64,000 nt of DNA, from NCBI RefSeq assembly GCF_900129565.1, contig NZ_FQWD01000001.1, positions 186,001 through 250,000 on the forward strand, written 5' to 3'. Each line of letters starts with the position of its first letter. Within the stretch, counting starts at the first letter, position 1. Of the stretch, positions 1 to 10,000 are shown in pieces. The DNA comes from Marisediminitalea aggregata. GTDB taxonomy: Bacteria > Pseudomonadota > Gammaproteobacteria > Enterobacterales > Alteromonadaceae. The position numbers were made by a program, and so were the translations under genes. Below the pieces are notes generated by a model. That model searched no databases, had not been told where the DNA came from, and saw only the letters and a list, made by a program, of their open reading frames with translations.

Positions 1-121
1 TTACCTGAGCGGTCCCTCCCAGTATTAACGATGCCAGCGCAATACCCGCCAGGCGTTTTACGCCGTTACGACGTGCACTGCACCCGGCAACCCGGCCGCG
101 AAATGGGTTAATGTAATTCAT
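1..121 (-). CDS. Secreted protein, N-terminal part only (runs off left edge)
   Basis: Forty codons are readable from an ATG at 121, preceded on the minus strand by an AGGGGA ribosome binding site about 6 bases upstream. The peptide has a basic stretch (RRNGVKR) followed by a hydrophobic core (LAGIALASLILGG), which reads as a signal peptide after a longer-than-usual n-region. The rest lies outside the window, so the family cannot be named. It shares its direction with the chemotaxis receptor upstream of it, with 53 bases between them. Confidence 0.55.
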   Translation of the reverse strand, partial: MNYINPFRGRVAGCSARRNGVKRLAGIALASLILGGTAQV

Positions 122-174
122 AAAAAGTCCCCTGGAGAATTGTGTGCGTTCAAAGTAAAAGCGCGAGGCCTGTA

Positions 175-1818
175 TCAGGTCTTAAACCGGCCAATCTTCT
201 GGTTAAGGCGCTGAACGGTGTCGTTCACACTGTCTGAGATTTTTCCGCTGCTTTCTACTGTTGATAGATTCTGTTGGCCTAACGAATGCAATGAAGAGAC
301 GTTAGCGTTGATTTCGCCCACGACCTGACGTTGTTCGTCAGATGCTGTCGCGATTTGATAAATGATTTCATTAGCCTGATCAACCGCCTGGCTCACCTGG
401 TCAAATGCCGAGACTAACTGGCTAGATACGGCGACGACGGATTCTACTTCATTGGAACCTCGTTCGATAGCATTAACTGCATCATTCACACTGTGCTCTA
501 ATCGGCCCAGCATTTCATTAATGTTTTCCGTGGATTGCTGCGTTCTGCTGGCCAGAGTTCGAACCTCATCGGCAACCACTGCAAAGCCGCGGCCCTGCTC
601 ACCAGCCCGAGCCGCTTCAATGGCAGCATTTAGCGCCAACAGATTGGTTTGCTCAGCGATTCCGCGAATAACATCCAGTACTGCGATGATATTCTGCGAC
701 TCTTTCGCCAGGCTGCTAATTACCCCTTTTGCATTAGTGATAGAGTCAGACAAATTGGTAACGTTTTTCACTGAGTCACTCACCACTAATTTTGATGACG
801 TGCTCACTTCAGAGGCCACTTTCATATTCTCAGACGCTTGCTGGCTGTTGCCAGCATTGTCATTCACGGCGTGGCTTAACTGATTCACTGCCGTTGCAAT
901 TTGGTTCAAATTTTCATTTTGCTGGTGAAACACATTGGTAACTGTTGAAGACGACTGCTTCAGTTTTGCAGCGGCATCGTTCAGGCTGGTCGAGTCTTCT
1001 TGAACAAGCTGGATGAGCTGCTGCAGGTTTTGCATAAACACATTAAACGCCCGGGCAATGTCGGACAGCTCGTCCTTGCCTTTTTCATCCAGGCGGCTTC
1101 GCAAGTCTCCATCGCCTTGGCTGATGTCACGCATCACCAGAATCAGTTTATCGAGTCGGTCGGTTATCAGACGAGGGCCGTACACAATAGAAACGACACA
1201 GGTTAGCGCTGTAATAACAGCGGCAAACACTAAAATAGTCTGATACAAGGTGGCATCACTGCTCATATTGGACGTCAGCGCATCCGCTTTGTTTTTCACC
1301 GCCTCGCCCAGCGTATCGTAGTGACTGCGTAATTGGTCGAAACTCCCGGCCACCTCAGTGTCACGCAAGGCAACCGCCTGACCAATATCATTGGCCTGCA
1401 CAAGTGCGATTAACTTTTTGGAGTGCGCGTACCAGGTATCAAAATCTGCTTTGAAAGAGGAAATCTGCCTTGATACAGCCGGGTCATTTTCAATCACAGG
1501 CTTTGCCTGATTCATGCGGTCGAGCGCTTGCTTCGCATTCTCTTCAAAGTCGTCGATTTGGGCGCTAATATCTAACGATCCCTGGCTCGCAGTAACGATC
1601 ATGTCTTGTAGAGCTGTGTAAGCCTGATACAAATCGCGATCAGCGTTGAGCGTTAAACTCACTGAGTTCATATAACGCGTGGAAATGTTTCTTGCCTCTG
1701 AGGTAAGGCTGGATAACGCGATCCAACTGATAACCGCCACCACCAGAAACAAGGTGGAGATAACAATAATTGGGAAGGAAAACTTCACCCGGACTTTGTA
1801 TTGACTGAAATCAGTCAT
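175..1818 (-). CDS. Methyl-accepting chemotaxis protein
   Basis: Inner-membrane chemoreceptor of 547 residues that would pass periplasmic signals to CheA/CheW. Visible order: membrane segment about 13-36, helical periplasmic domain about 37-190 (four-helix-bundle type), membrane segment about 191-213, HAMP domain about 214-270, then a long coiled-coil signalling domain. The conserved hairpin tip is present (EQTNLLALNAAIEAARAGEQ, then GRGFAVVADEVRTLA). There is no C-terminal CheR-docking pentapeptide; the protein ends KIGRFKT. The length is normal for the family. The ligand cannot be predicted. It stands alone with no che genes nearby, as is usual for scattered marine MCP genes. Confidence 0.93.
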   Translation of the reverse strand: MTDFSQYKVRVKFSFPIIVISTLFLVVAVISWIALSSLTSEARNISTRYMNSVSLTLNADRDLYQAYTALQDMIVTASQGSLDISAQIDDFEENAKQALDRMNQAKPVIENDPAVSRQISSFKADFDTWYAHSKKLIALVQANDIGQAVALRDTEVAGSFDQLRSHYDTLGEAVKNKADALTSNMSSDATLYQTILVFAAVITALTCVVSIVYGPRLITDRLDKLILVMRDISQGDGDLRSRLDEKGKDELSDIARAFNVFMQNLQQLIQLVQEDSTSLNDAAAKLKQSSSTVTNVFHQQNENLNQIATAVNQLSHAVNDNAGNSQQASENMKVASEVSTSSKLVVSDSVKNVTNLSDSITNAKGVISSLAKESQNIIAVLDVIRGIAEQTNLLALNAAIEAARAGEQGRGFAVVADEVRTLASRTQQSTENINEMLGRLEHSVNDAVNAIERGSNEVESVVAVSSQLVSAFDQVSQAVDQANEIIYQIATASDEQRQVVGEINANVSSLHSLGQQNLSTVESSGKISDSVNDTVQRLNQKIGRFKT

Positions 1819-1976
1819 AGTGTCGCCCCTTAGCTGCAGGCACGATTAGAATAGTGAAAGTGTTGCACAGAATTCTTTTTTTGCAATTTTTCTGGCATTT
1901 ATTTCACTAAAAAACCGTATAGCTACATTTTTTATCTAATTGGCTCATACAAAAAATAAGCCTCTAATTTATTTAC

Positions 1977-3347
1977 TTATTTTTCCACTGCAGGATAAAT
2001 GAACACCACGTCACGCTCCACCGTCTGACCTGATAAGGTATTGGTCGTTGTAATGTAAAAATGCTGCCGCTCGTTAGTGCCCGTATTTTTACCTGACAAG
2101 GTGATTACCGTTTCGCGTTTTTCACCAGGTTCCACGGCTTCTATTGCGGTTTGCGATTGCTGGTCAATCTTTATCCCTGAGACGTCAACCCGGTAATCAG
2201 CCACCTGATTTGACTTATTCAACACACTTATACGAAACGTATTTTCAATTAAGCCAGAATAATGTTCCCGGTAGAGTTGCTGACGATCTCGAGCAACATT
2301 CACTTCAAAATCAACTCTGTTCGTTGCCCATACCACCATGCCAACAACCATTGCCATAATGGCGACACCGTAAAGGATTAGCGCCGCATTTACTGTTCTG
2401 CCTGGTTTCAGCGCAGCAAAGCTAATGAGATTACGGGCATACTGAAATTTGTCCATGACCTGATTACAGGCATCCACACACAACCCGCAATTTATACATT
2501 CATACTGTAAGCCGTTGCGAATATCGATACCCACCGGACAGACCTGCACGCATAAATTACAATCAACACAGTCACCTAACTCTCTGGGTTTGGCTATGCG
2601 CTTTCTTGGTCCACGGTGCTCTCCCCGCGCGACGTCATAGGTCACCAGTTTCGTTTGTGCATCAAACATAACTGACTGAAAGCGGGAATACGGACACATG
2701 TGCAAGCACATCTTCTCTCTGATCCACCCTGCGTTTATGTATGTGCAAGCCGCAAAAAACACAACCCAGCCGCTTATTAGCGCAGAGGCAGACCAGGTAA
2801 GTACATCTGAATAAAGCGCTTTAGCTGGATAAAAGTACGACATGAACACCATTGCGGTTAAGCCTGCAATCACTGCCCAGGCAAGATGCTTAGCACTTTT
2901 GAGGCCCGCTTTTTTCCAGCTCCAAGGCTGATTATCGAGTGCGCGGCTTTGATGATGGGTTCCCTCAATACGCCGCTCAACCCAATTAAATAGCAGTGTC
3001 CATACGGTTTGCGGGCAACTGAATCCACACCATACTCTGCCGTATTTTTTGGTCACATAAAACAACACAAACGCCGCGAGGGAAAACAGGAGAACAAACA
3101 CCATTAGATCCTGTGGGTACAGTACCCAGGCAAAAAAGCGCAGAGTTTGAGCCCCAACATCGAACAGAATCGCTTGCTCTCCCTGCCAGGAAATCCACGG
3201 TAAACCTATAAAGAGTGCGACTAACAGGATATTCAGTGTTCGACGCAGGCGCTGATAGTAGCCCTGCTGCTCCCGAATGTAGATTTTGTCTTGTGCAACC
3301 GGCACTTTAAAAATAATCGCACTTTCATCCGGAAGATTAACGCTCAC
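1977..3347 (-). CDS. ccoG: Cytochrome c oxidase accessory protein CcoG (FixG/RdxA family)
   Basis: Membrane iron-sulfur protein of 456 residues. In characterised bacteria the family helps assemble cbb3-type cytochrome oxidase, probably through copper delivery. Several membrane helices are visible in the first 210 residues, with the family motif CGFSCPQ at 107-112. Two ferredoxin-type 4Fe-4S motifs follow: cysteines 260, 263, 266, 270 and 284, 287, 290, 294. Another helix lies near 320-340, and the C-terminal part is an immunoglobulin-like periplasmic domain. The usual ccoNOPQ and ccoIS neighbours are not in the window, so this copy stands apart from any visible oxidase operon. The ORF has the usual family length and is intact. 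Confidence 0.93.
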   Translation of the reverse strand: MSVNLPDESAIIFKVPVAQDKIYIREQQGYYQRLRRTLNILLVALFIGLPWISWQGEQAILFDVGAQTLRFFAWVLYPQDLMVFVLLFSLAAFVLFYVTKKYGRVWCGFSCPQTVWTLLFNWVERRIEGTHHQSRALDNQPWSWKKAGLKSAKHLAWAVIAGLTAMVFMSYFYPAKALYSDVLTWSASALISGWVVFFAACTYINAGWIREKMCLHMCPYSRFQSVMFDAQTKLVTYDVARGEHRGPRKRIAKPRELGDCVDCNLCVQVCPVGIDIRNGLQYECINCGLCVDACNQVMDKFQYARNLISFAALKPGRTVNAALILYGVAIMAMVVGMVVWATNRVDFEVNVARDRQQLYREHYSGLIENTFRISVLNKSNQVADYRVDVSGIKIDQQSQTAIEAVEPGEKRETVITLSGKNTGTNERQHFYITTTNTLSGQTVERDVVFIYPAVEK

Positions 3348-3447
3348 TTGCTATCCCACCCTTTCAATGATTGACGAGCGGATTTTAAGCGTTTGGCTCT
3401 ACGCGAAAAGGTACAGATGCAATAAGAAAAACTAGAACAGATTCAAC

Positions 3448-4857
3448 TCAAAACTGTGCTAAATACAATTGAATCCGAGTGGTGAGTTTTTCCAGAAGCT
3501 GTCGCCTGGCAGGCGTAAGTTCAAAAGAGGCATTTACGCGTAAGCAGTGGCTGTATTCGCCGTTTAGTGAAAACAATTTTCCGGGTGCCAGGGTTATTCG
3601 CAGTTTCAAGGCCAGATGATAAATAGCCAGCGTATCTACCTGCGGTGCAAACTCGACCCACAGGAAATAGCCTCCAGGCACATGATGCACCGTGGCAAAT
3701 GATGACCAGTGTGTTTTCAAATACTCAAACATATCGCATTTACGGCGCGCGAGTGTTCGACGCAACTGGTGCAGGTGCTTTTCGTAGTTTTTAGTTTCTA
3801 AATAATCCACCAAAGCAAGTTGCACGGGCACGCTGGTCGAGATAGTGCTTAGCAATTGCTGTTTTTGAATGGCTTTGGCATGTTGACCTGCTGCGATCCA
3901 GCCGATTCGAAATCCGGCTACCAACGACTTTGAAAACGACGAACACAACAAACTATTGCCATGTTGGCAGTAGTGCTTAAGCGGCAGCAGAGGTTGCTTT
4001 CCTGCATACAATTCCGCGTATACATCGTCTTCCACCAATGCTACCTGGTATTTGTCAAATAGCTCTGCCAAAGCCTGCTTGTCTTCTGTGGACAGGCTTA
4101 CCCCTACTGGGTTTTGAAATGCCGACATTAACCAACAGGCCTTTACCGGCTTACTTTGCAGTGCGCGCTCTACAGCAGCCAGATTTAGACGCCTGTCTGG
4201 CGAAACTTCTACAGTAATAGCACGCAACCCCAGCCGCTCCAAGGCCTGCATTGCGCCATAAAAAGCAGGCGACTCAATGAGCACCCAATCGCCGGGTTGG
4301 GTTACCACCTGTAAGCTCAGGCTTAACGCTTCCAGCGCGCCCGCGGTGATGACGATTTCCTCTGGAGAAATATTTACCCCTCGCGCCGCATAACGCTGTG
4401 CAATCAGCTGACGCAATGCCTGATTACCCGGAGGAAGGTTATCCAGCGCACTGGTTACCGTAGTTTGCCTGGCTGCCGCAGAAAGCGACTTGGTCAGATG
4501 TTGTCGGGGGTAAAGGGATGGATCCGGGTAGGCGAAACCCAGACTGAACATATGCGGATCGCGGGACGCCTGCAGCACATCAAACACGAAATCATTCACA
4601 CTGACAGATTCGGCAGACTGCATTACCCCGGTATTGCCGGTAGTCTCAATAGCATCAGCAACCCGATAGCCTGAACGTTCACGCGCGCAAAGCATGCCCT
4701 GGCTTTCCAGCAACTGATAGGCATGGAGCACAGTCATCAGGCTAAACCCGGTCATGGCCGATTGCTTTCTCAGAGACGGCAGCTTCTCACCAGGTTGCCA
4801 GACACCCTGCTTGATCTGTGTTGCCAGTTGTTCGGCAAGCTGCTCGTATTTGGCCAT
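3448..4857 (-). CDS. MocR-type regulator: GntR winged helix fused to PLP aminotransferase domain
   Basis: Protein of 469 residues. The first 70 residues are a GntR winged-helix DNA-binding domain (PGEKLPSLRKQSA motif). Residues about 95-465 are a fold-type I aminotransferase domain. The PLP lysine is K310 in SSFSKSLVAGFRIGW, the pyridine-binding aspartate is in EDDVYAELY (277-283), and the substrate-side asparagine is in FQNPVG. MocR/PdxR/GabR proteins use the PLP domain as a sensor and often control vitamin B6, GABA or taurine genes. No such target gene is adjacent, so the regulon is unknown. It lies just downstream of the CadC-like gene on the same strand, with 55 bases between. Confidence 0.9.
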   Translation of the reverse strand: MAKYEQLAEQLATQIKQGVWQPGEKLPSLRKQSAMTGFSLMTVLHAYQLLESQGMLCARERSGYRVADAIETTGNTGVMQSAESVSVNDFVFDVLQASRDPHMFSLGFAYPDPSLYPRQHLTKSLSAAARQTTVTSALDNLPPGNQALRQLIAQRYAARGVNISPEEIVITAGALEALSLSLQVVTQPGDWVLIESPAFYGAMQALERLGLRAITVEVSPDRRLNLAAVERALQSKPVKACWLMSAFQNPVGVSLSTEDKQALAELFDKYQVALVEDDVYAELYAGKQPLLPLKHYCQHGNSLLCSSFSKSLVAGFRIGWIAAGQHAKAIQKQQLLSTISTSVPVQLALVDYLETKNYEKHLHQLRRTLARRKCDMFEYLKTHWSSFATVHHVPGGYFLWVEFAPQVDTLAIYHLALKLRITLAPGKLFSLNGEYSHCLRVNASFELTPARRQLLEKLTTRIQLYLAQF

Positions 4858-4912
4858 CGTGTTTCGTCATGTGAGAGAAGACCAACAGCATAACAGTTTT
4901 GATTCATAACTG

Positions 4913-7156
4913 TTACAACGCTAAATCGTCTTTTCGTACCGTTGCAACTCCGCCGCCCCATTGCTCGAAGGTATTATTCAGAAAATCTGTTGCGACGGTA
5001 TTGAATTGAGGGTGCTGATTTACGCCGTAGTAAATCGGTGAAGTCCGTATAAACATCTCCATACCGATATGCCGTACATGTAACACTTTTAAAGAACGCT
5101 GAAACTCTCTGAAAGCCTCGGTTTCATCACCCGATTCACGTAAATAACTCACCAGCACACACATGATGTTCGGGTACCGCAATGCCTTGTCGTCACATTT
5201 AAGTTCCTCAATAGCCGGGTAATCCGTCAATGAACGGGCGTACTCAGGATACCCCTGTTGTTTTTTTATGGCGGCATACATCAAAACGGTATCGTTGGGT
5301 ATGTTCATTAGTTGCTTAAACCGGAACACATCGACTTCACCATTCACCCCATAGAACTGCTCAAAAGATGATGCGTCACCATACTGTATATCCAGCATCA
5401 TATTTATTTCGGCAACCACATTTCGCGACAAAGGCAACTCAGCGAGTAATGACAATACACGCGGTGACAAAACACCTTGCCGCTTTTTATGATACAGAAA
5501 CATCAGCTGGTTTTTCATTTGAGGAGAAGGAGCAGTTTGTTCCGCCACGTGTTGCTGAAGATGCGCCAGTGCGTCTTCAACCCGGCCAGTAACCAGCAAT
5601 AGCTTCACAATAAAATCTTCTGCAATGACACTGGGTGGTCCTTTATATTGCAATGCCGCCTCCAGCGCTTTGTGGGGATCGTGGTTGAAACTGTAGTGTT
5701 TTGTAACGGTGCCAATCAAATTCATCAGTCCCTCAGGTTCGACACGGGTAATTTGATTGAGCGTGTCCAGACTAAGTGTCTTCTCGCCAGCCATATACGC
5801 GGTTTCAGCCAGATTAAGCATGTTGACCGTATCCAGAGGGTTACGCCTGAGCAACGCAATGCGTTCATGCAAATAGTCAGAAATCGACCTGTCAGGCAGT
5901 AGGTAATTAATCGCAAAGTTTTGAATATAAGGGTCATGGGGCGCTTCAATATAGGCTTCGCGGATCTGCTGCTTAGACAGCTCTGGTTGATGGTTATCCC
6001 TTGCATATTGGGCGTTCACCAGCTTCTTCAAAGGAAAGTCCGGCGCAGCTTGCAGTTCAAAATATAAATGCGCCTGCTGCTCATTTATGCGCTTTGCAGA
6101 AAAACCACCATATGTCTTTGCCAGTTCAAACACAATGAAGCGTTGTGCATTGGCCATGTGAAATTCCGGGTCGAGCAGCGTAGCCTGACTAAGCAATGCT
6201 TCGGCTTGTTGAAGCGAACTCGAATTGCGTTGATAAGTCAGGGCCCGTCCATCAAGAAATAATTCGTAAGCTCTGGGATATGAAGTCATCCCCACCCTTT
6301 TCCCTCGATCCGAGCTCAGCAGGTTGATTTTCAGAGCATGGGTAATTGCCTCAGACAGATCATCCTGTAAGGCAAACAAATCCTGATATTCCCGCTCAAA
6401 CCTATTAGCCCAGACACTGCGTCCATTACTGGTATCAATGAGCTTGGCGGACACTCTAACGCGAGAATGATCTCGCCTGATTGTCCCTTCCAACACATAA
6501 TCTACATTGAGTTTTTCAGCGATATCCTGCGTGGCGTTCTGCTCGGTGTTGAAAGCAAACGACGATGTCCGTGACACAACCAGAATCTCTTCAATACGAG
6601 TCAGGTTATTAAGGACATCTTCAGCTATGCCTGCACCAAGAAACTGACTGTCAGGCGCCGGGCTTATATCCACGAAAGGCAGCACTGCAATTGACGGCCG
6701 AGGTTGAGGCTTATCTGCCATAAAAAATAACGCTACAAGCGCTATCAAAACAACACCGGCCAACAATGACAGTATTGCGAAGTGTCGATTTCTATGGTTT
6801 GGAGCAACAGGCTTGTCAGTCGGGAAAGCGGCTTCCAAACGTGTAGAATCAATTTGATAACCACACTTGGGAATAGTCACTACGGCTTCAGCCGCATCAG
6901 AACTTAACGATTTCAGACACTTTCGTACGTCAGATATCGCTCTTGTCAGACTTTCATCTGCGCCGACTCGGTTGGGCCATAGTTTGTCTAATAAGTACTC
7001 TCTGGTTAGTACCTCTCCCTGTGCATCAATTAATGATACAACTACAGACATGACCTTTGGCGTAACTTTTACTGTTTTATCGCGGCTCGATACGGTATTG
7101 GAAAGCGGGCAAATTGAGAGACTACCGAGCTGCAAAGCCTGTTTTGAATCGTCCAT
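4913..7156 (-). CDS. CadC-like membrane transcription regulator with TolB-like and TPR region
   Basis: Protein of 747 residues. It has an OmpR/CadC-type winged helix at about 15-105 (LTREYLLDKLW, then SDVRKCL and IPKCGYQI), one membrane segment at about 126-146, and a segment starting RPSIAVLPF at 153 that matches the TolB-like amino-terminal domain seen in such regulators (DYVLEGTIRR, DTSNGRSVWANRFE). Helical TPR-like repeats follow to the C-terminus. The architecture suggests a one-component regulator that senses in the periplasm and binds DNA in the cytoplasm. Marine gammaproteobacteria carry many paralogues and their targets are mostly unknown. The nearest genes give no clear target. Confidence 0.82.
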   Translation of the reverse strand: MDDSKQALQLGSLSICPLSNTVSSRDKTVKVTPKVMSVVVSLIDAQGEVLTREYLLDKLWPNRVGADESLTRAISDVRKCLKSLSSDAAEAVVTIPKCGYQIDSTRLEAAFPTDKPVAPNHRNRHFAILSLLAGVVLIALVALFFMADKPQPRPSIAVLPFVDISPAPDSQFLGAGIAEDVLNNLTRIEEILVVSRTSSFAFNTEQNATQDIAEKLNVDYVLEGTIRRDHSRVRVSAKLIDTSNGRSVWANRFEREYQDLFALQDDLSEAITHALKINLLSSDRGKRVGMTSYPRAYELFLDGRALTYQRNSSSLQQAEALLSQATLLDPEFHMANAQRFIVFELAKTYGGFSAKRINEQQAHLYFELQAAPDFPLKKLVNAQYARDNHQPELSKQQIREAYIEAPHDPYIQNFAINYLLPDRSISDYLHERIALLRRNPLDTVNMLNLAETAYMAGEKTLSLDTLNQITRVEPEGLMNLIGTVTKHYSFNHDPHKALEAALQYKGPPSVIAEDFIVKLLLVTGRVEDALAHLQQHVAEQTAPSPQMKNQLMFLYHKKRQGVLSPRVLSLLAELPLSRNVVAEINMMLDIQYGDASSFEQFYGVNGEVDVFRFKQLMNIPNDTVLMYAAIKKQQGYPEYARSLTDYPAIEELKCDDKALRYPNIMCVLVSYLRESGDETEAFREFQRSLKVLHVRHIGMEMFIRTSPIYYGVNQHPQFNTVATDFLNNTFEQWGGGVATVRKDDLAL

Positions 7157-7304
7157 TTATTCGATTGACGTTTATTTTTTAGGCAAAATAATATGCAATC
7201 AATGGGCTAAATACAAAAATGATTGGCCTGGTTGTCATATTTAGTTATTCACAAAACAGAAACCGACAGAGAACTCTGCCGGTTTTCGCGACCTGCAAAT
7301 ACCT

Positions 7305-7733
7305 TTATTTGTGTTTGAAAGCCAAGTTATATTCAACATCGGTTACCAGCTCTGAGATCCGTTTTAGCATTTTCATTGCGTCGTCTTTGCTACCAACAAT
7401 GTCGACCAAAGCTGACCGAAAAGCCTGTTGCTCCATAGTCTCTTCAAACGACAGCGTAATCGGCCCACGTGGGTTGGGAAAAATAATCGTAAGCTGGACG
7501 CCACCTGTCAACATGAAATAAACGGTGGGCACGGGAAGCTTTGCAGCTTTATATGCAGGTATCAGGTTATTCAGAATGATGTCTTTCACTTCTTCGTAAT
7601 GCCCCGACTTCACCGAATAAGCGCTGACGTACACGTAATCTACATTTTCCCTGACTTTATCTGCCGCCTGAGCCGATGCACAAAAACACAGCCCAAAGAT
7701 GATGACGAGCATTGCGTTAAATTTACCTTTCAT
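7305..7733 (-). CDS. Small secreted protein of unknown function
   Basis: A 142-residue protein with a clear signal peptide (about residues 1-23, cleaving after CASAQA). The mature part begins ADKVRENVDYVYVSAYSV and is mixed alpha/beta in appearance, with a run resembling NIPSNAP or dimeric alpha-beta-barrel proteins (YVYVSAYSVKSGHYEEVKDI), though I cannot assign the family. No cysteines remain in the predicted mature protein. It is encoded on its own, with 148 bases to the CadC-like gene and a 200-base gap to the divergent two-component operon. A role in iron or stress sensing next to that operon is possible but unsupported. Confidence 0.6.
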   Translation of the reverse strand: MKGKFNAMLVIIFGLCFCASAQAADKVRENVDYVYVSAYSVKSGHYEEVKDIILNNLIPAYKAAKLPVPTVYFMLTGGVQLTIIFPNPRGPITLSFEETMEQQAFRSALVDIVGSKDDAMKMLKRISELVTDVEYNLAFKHK

Positions 7734-7889
7734 GGTCTTTCCTTACTTTGATTTTGTTAAGGTTCACAGTCACTCACTACTAAAAATGACAGTGCAAAAG
7801 TAAAAAAGCCCGGCATGAAAATCCTCTCAAAAACCTGAAATATTCCTGAAATCTCTTGCCCATTTGCCTCGACGACCATTGCAAACGCA

Positions 7890-7908
7890 AATAACAATTA
7901 TTATCATC
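7890..7908. promoter_or_regulatory. Candidate Fur box upstream of the two-component operon
   Basis: The 19 bases AATAACAATTATTATCATC match the classical Fur box consensus at 13 of 19 positions by my hand alignment and lie 27 bases before the response-regulator ATG at 7935. Position and sequence fit iron-dependent control of the sensor pair, in keeping with the iron-uptake genes just downstream. No binding data are available, and AT-rich promoters can match by chance. Confidence 0.45.
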
Positions 7909-7934
7909 AATAAAAATTCGGTGATGGAACTCCT

Positions 7935-8624
7935 ATGAATAATACCCGCATACTCATAATCGAAGATGACGTAACACTCAGTAATCAGGTTTCCCGTTTG
8001 CTCACCGAAAAGGGCTTCCACACTTCGCAGTGTTTTGACGGTGAGAAGGGGTTGCTTACCGCCCTTCGCGAACGCTTTGATTTAATCCTTCTGGATATCC
8101 TGCTGCCCTCGTTAAATGGCCTGTCTTTGCTCAATCAGCTTCGACAAATCAAGCAAACACCGGTGATGATGATTACGGCTTCAGGTGCCGAACAGGAACG
8201 AATAGAGGGGTACAGAAAAGGGGCTGATGACTACTTGCCGAAACCCTTCAATTTTACCGAAATGATGCTGCGCATTGAAGCATTGCTTCGACGCAGTAAA
8301 GCCAGTCTTTCGCCACCGCAATCAAGTGCGGTATTGCAAGTTGATCAATTACTGCTGAACCGTGTGCAACAACGTGTGACCTTTAATGAACAACAAGTGG
8401 AATTAACACCGATTCAATTTAAATTGCTCTGGGTATTGGTCGAGAATCAACAGGAAGTGCTCAGCAAGGCGTTCTTGTATCAAAGCGTCCTTGACCGCCC
8501 GTTCAGTCGGTACGACCGTAGCCTGGACATGCATTTAAGCCGCGTACGCAAGAAACTCGTAGACGCTGGTATGCTGGCTGATCGATTAGCGACTGTGCAT
8601 GGCAAGGGCTATCGATTCCAATGA
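7935..8624 (+). CDS. OmpR/PhoB-family response regulator
   Basis: A 229-residue response regulator. The receiver domain holds the acidic pocket IIEDD (8-12), phospho-acceptor D54 (LILLDILLPS), the switch threonine in MITASG and the lysine in LPKPF. The C-terminal half is an OmpR-type winged helix (LTPIQFKLLWVLVENQ, then HLSRVRKKL and VHGKGYRF). The start ATG has a GGAACTCC ribosome site just ahead. Its stop overlaps the start of the kinase gene by four bases (ATGA), so the two are translationally coupled. Its position next to two receptor/PepSY pairs and the Fur-like site suggest a siderophore- or metal-responsive pair similar in layout to PfeR/PfeS. That role is inferred. Confidence 0.92.
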   Translation: MNNTRILIIEDDVTLSNQVSRLLTEKGFHTSQCFDGEKGLLTALRERFDLILLDILLPSLNGLSLLNQLRQIKQTPVMMITASGAEQERIEGYRKGADDYLPKPFNFTEMMLRIEALLRRSKASLSPPQSSAVLQVDQLLLNRVQQRVTFNEQQVELTPIQFKLLWVLVENQQEVLSKAFLYQSVLDRPFSRYDRSLDMHLSRVRKKLVDAGMLADRLATVHGKGYRFQ

Positions 8625-10000
8625 AAAATAAACTGTTCTGGCGTTTATGCACGTTTATTGGTCTGGGTACGGTATTGTTATTCTGGGCAATCGACTGGCT
8701 CACTAACCACACCGAAACCAGCATGAGTTTTATCGATCAGCACTATCAGCAACAGCTGTTCGATTATGGGAAGAAAGCAGAAGACATCCTCATAAACGAA
8801 GGCGAAGAGGCGCTAGCGAAGTATATAGAAACACTTCAAGCAACCGAGCAAACCTGGGTAGCGGTTGTCCGCTCAGATATTACTCCATTTGCTGGCACCA
8901 CTATGCTGCCGGCTTTTATTGAGCGGTTTCAATATGGCCGCAGCCCGGAGTGGAAGATTCATTTGTATTTTGAAGAAAATCCGGTGATGGAAGTGCCTTT
9001 TGTCGACAAATCCACTCACTTCCTTATTCAGCTTCCTCAGCGAATGCGACCCGGAGGTATGCTTATGACGGTGCGCCTGTTACTGCAAATCGCTCTTCCT
9101 TTGATATTGCTAAGTGCGCTCAGCTATTTACTGTACCGACATGTAATGGGACCTTTGAAGCAGCTTGAAAAAGCCACCAATGATTTTAGTAAAGGCATGC
9201 TCGATGTCAGGGTGACGCCTGCACTGTCCGGACGAAATGATGAGCTCACCAGACTGGCGAATACCTTCGACCAAATGGCAGAGCGAACCAGTAGCCTGAT
9301 TGTAAACCAGCGAAGTTTACTGGCTGATTTGTCTCATGAGTTACGTACACCGCTGACTCGAATCGACATGGCGCTGGATTTTGTTGAGCAAGGGATCAGC
9401 CCTGAGCAAGCATTAGAGCGATTGCGTTACGAAGCTGCGACTATGCGGGAACTGGCGGAAGATACACTGACCTTCGCCTGGTTGGACACCGAATTACCGA
9501 GCTTACGCTCTGACAATTTCGATTTAACAGAACTATTAAACGTGATCTGTGATGATGCGCGCTTTGAATACCCCCATCATACTCTCAGTTGTCAGTTACC
9601 CGACACTGCGCCGATAACCAACAGTAGTCAGTTGGCTTTGGGTCAGGCAATTGAAAACATTATTCGCAATGCACTCAGGTATACCCCTGCAGAGGGCGAA
9701 GTAAGCGTGCTGCTAAAGCGCACCTTGGATCATTATTCGGTTGTTGTTAGTGATGAAGGGAAAGGCGTGCCTGACGACATGCTAACGGATATTTTTAAAC
9801 CGTTTTTCCGGGTGGATAAAGCCCGTTCCTCGTCTAATGCACCCTCGACGCATAGCGAAAAAAGAGCGGGGTTCGGGCTCGGTCTGGCGTTGGCACAACG
9901 TCAAATCACCGCGGTTGGCGGCACCATTCACGCCTCAAACACCACAGATTCACACGGCAACAAGCAAGGCCTGAAAATGCAAATTTTGCTACCCGTCTAG
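8621..10000 (+). CDS. Sensor histidine kinase, partner of the preceding regulator
   Basis: A 459-residue inner-membrane kinase. Membrane segments lie at about 9-27 and 152-172, flanking a periplasmic sensor of some 125 residues. A HAMP linker is followed by the dimerisation/phospho-acceptor helix with H239 in DLSHELRTPLTRID. The catalytic domain has an N box (ENIIRNALRYTP), a G1 box (DEGKGVP) and a G2 box (GFGLGLALAQRQI). The periplasmic sensor matches no family I recognise. The gene overlaps the regulator by four bases and ends four bases into the 3' end of the convergent PepSY gene. Confidence 0.92.
   Translation: MKNKLFWRLCTFIGLGTVLLFWAIDWLTNHTETSMSFIDQHYQQQLFDYGKKAEDILINEGEEALAKYIETLQATEQTWVAVVRSDITPFAGTTMLPAFIERFQYGRSPEWKIHLYFEENPVMEVPFVDKSTHFLIQLPQRMRPGGMLMTVRLLLQIALPLILLSALSYLLYRHVMGPLKQLEKATNDFSKGMLDVRVTPALSGRNDELTRLANTFDQMAERTSSLIVNQRSLLADLSHELRTPLTRIDMALDFVEQGISPEQALERLRYEAATMRELAEDTLTFAWLDTELPSLRSDNFDLTELLNVICDDARFEYPHHTLSCQLPDTAPITNSSQLALGQAIENIIRNALRYTPAEGEVSVLLKRTLDHYSVVVSDEGKGVPDDMLTDIFKPFFRVDKARSSSNAPSTHSEKRAGFGLGLALAQRQITAVGGTIHASNTTDSHGNKQGLKMQILLPV

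Noticed and set aside
452..883. 143-residue plus-strand reading frame over the chemotaxis gene
   Set aside because: It is antisense to the strongly conserved signalling domain, with no ribosome site or family resemblance.
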